A stretch of 64,000 nt of DNA from Bradyrhizobium diazoefficiens (GTDB taxonomy: Bacteria > Pseudomonadota > Alphaproteobacteria > Rhizobiales > Xanthobacteraceae), in assembly GCF_016599855.1 (NCBI RefSeq), contig NZ_CP067041.1, positions 4,960,001 through 5,024,000 on the forward strand, read 5' to 3'. How positions within the stretch are numbered: position 1 is the first letter of the stretch; the number at the start of each line of letters is the position of its first letter. A program made the translations under genes and the position numbers. The notes under the pieces were generated by a model, which was not told where the DNA came from, made no database searches, and worked only from the letters and a program-made list of their open reading frames with translations. Shown piece by piece: positions 63,939 through 64,000 of the stretch.

Positions 63939-64000
63939 TTAGACGGCTGCGGACAATTTGCCGTCCGCCACTTGCTGCGCCTTGCGGAGCGCTTGCAACA
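63939..64000 (-). CDS. C-terminal end of an unidentified protein (partial)
   Basis: A leftward frame entering from the right edge ends at a TAA at 63939-63941 with LRKAQQVADGKLSAAV as its last residues. Convergent placement 10 bases from the liv terminator fits a real gene end, but about 20 residues are too few to name a family. Confidence 0.45.
   Translation of the reverse strand, partial: LQALRKAQQVADGKLSAAV

Overview
The window reads as chromosomal DNA of a GC-rich alphaproteobacterium, most likely Bradyrhizobium or a close relative (inference). Supporting signs are densely packed metabolic genes with many ATGA/GTGA overlaps, a groESL operon preceded by an imperfect CIRCE, a CtrA-type TTAA-N7-TTAA site, Usg, DUF2778, cox-type and pca genes, a high-affinity branched-chain amino acid transporter, and many short palindromic intergenic repeats. 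No rRNA, tRNA, CRISPR array, phage or transposase gene was recognised.

Layout. 1-8.7 kb: amidohydrolase and amidase, enoyl-CoA hydratase-family enzyme, quinone oxidoreductase with a DsbA-like isomerase, MetE-core methionine synthase, a CxC/CxxC hypothetical, xanthine phosphoribosyltransferase and a CinA-type MoCF protein. 8.8-13.2 kb: the Anbu (bacterial proteasome-like) cluster, made of circularly permuted ATP-grasp, alpha-E, transglutaminase-like and Anbu genes, with a good sigma-54 promoter match in front. 13.2-20.8 kb: an SDR, then a leftward ribitol operon (binding protein, ATPase, permease, ribitol dehydrogenase, ribulokinase) with an AraC regulator. 21-25 kb: MFS exporter, nucleoside transporter, a cupin with a histone-like tail, usg. 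25-27.2 kb: groES-groEL. 27.2-30 kb: a GIY-YIG nuclease gene inside a palindromic repeat, a signal peptidase gene broken by an in-frame TGA, remnants of a LysR and a GST gene, and a DUF2778 protein. 30-39.6 kb: two envelope glycosyltransferases, small secreted and membrane proteins, DUF72/DUF488, PhzF, and an amidohydrolase-MFS-GntR group. 39.7-45.4 kb: a TetR-controlled HlyD/ABC efflux operon, ArsR-SRPBCC-GFA, DUF2000. 45.5-54.9 kb: CYTH-CHAD protein, DUF4189, and a cox-type set (coxG, coxS, coxM, coxD, coxE, two XdhC halves, a MoeA/MocA-like fusion) without the catalytic coxL. 55-57.6 kb: pcaB-pcaD-pcaC. 58.7-63.9 kb: livH-M-G-F-K.

Two themes deserve attention. First, at least five families of short palindromic repeats fill intergenic gaps. 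One family A element carries a 95-aa GIY-YIG nuclease gene exactly in its loop, while a copy at 2705-2808 looks like the empty version; this resembles REP doublets with a dedicated nuclease. A family B element lies in frame inside the 5' end of the HlyD lipoprotein gene. Second, the Anbu cluster combines a predicted peptide-bond-forming enzyme, a cysteine protease-like protein and a self-compartmentalising protease homologue behind a possible nitrogen-responsive promoter; its substrate is unknown.
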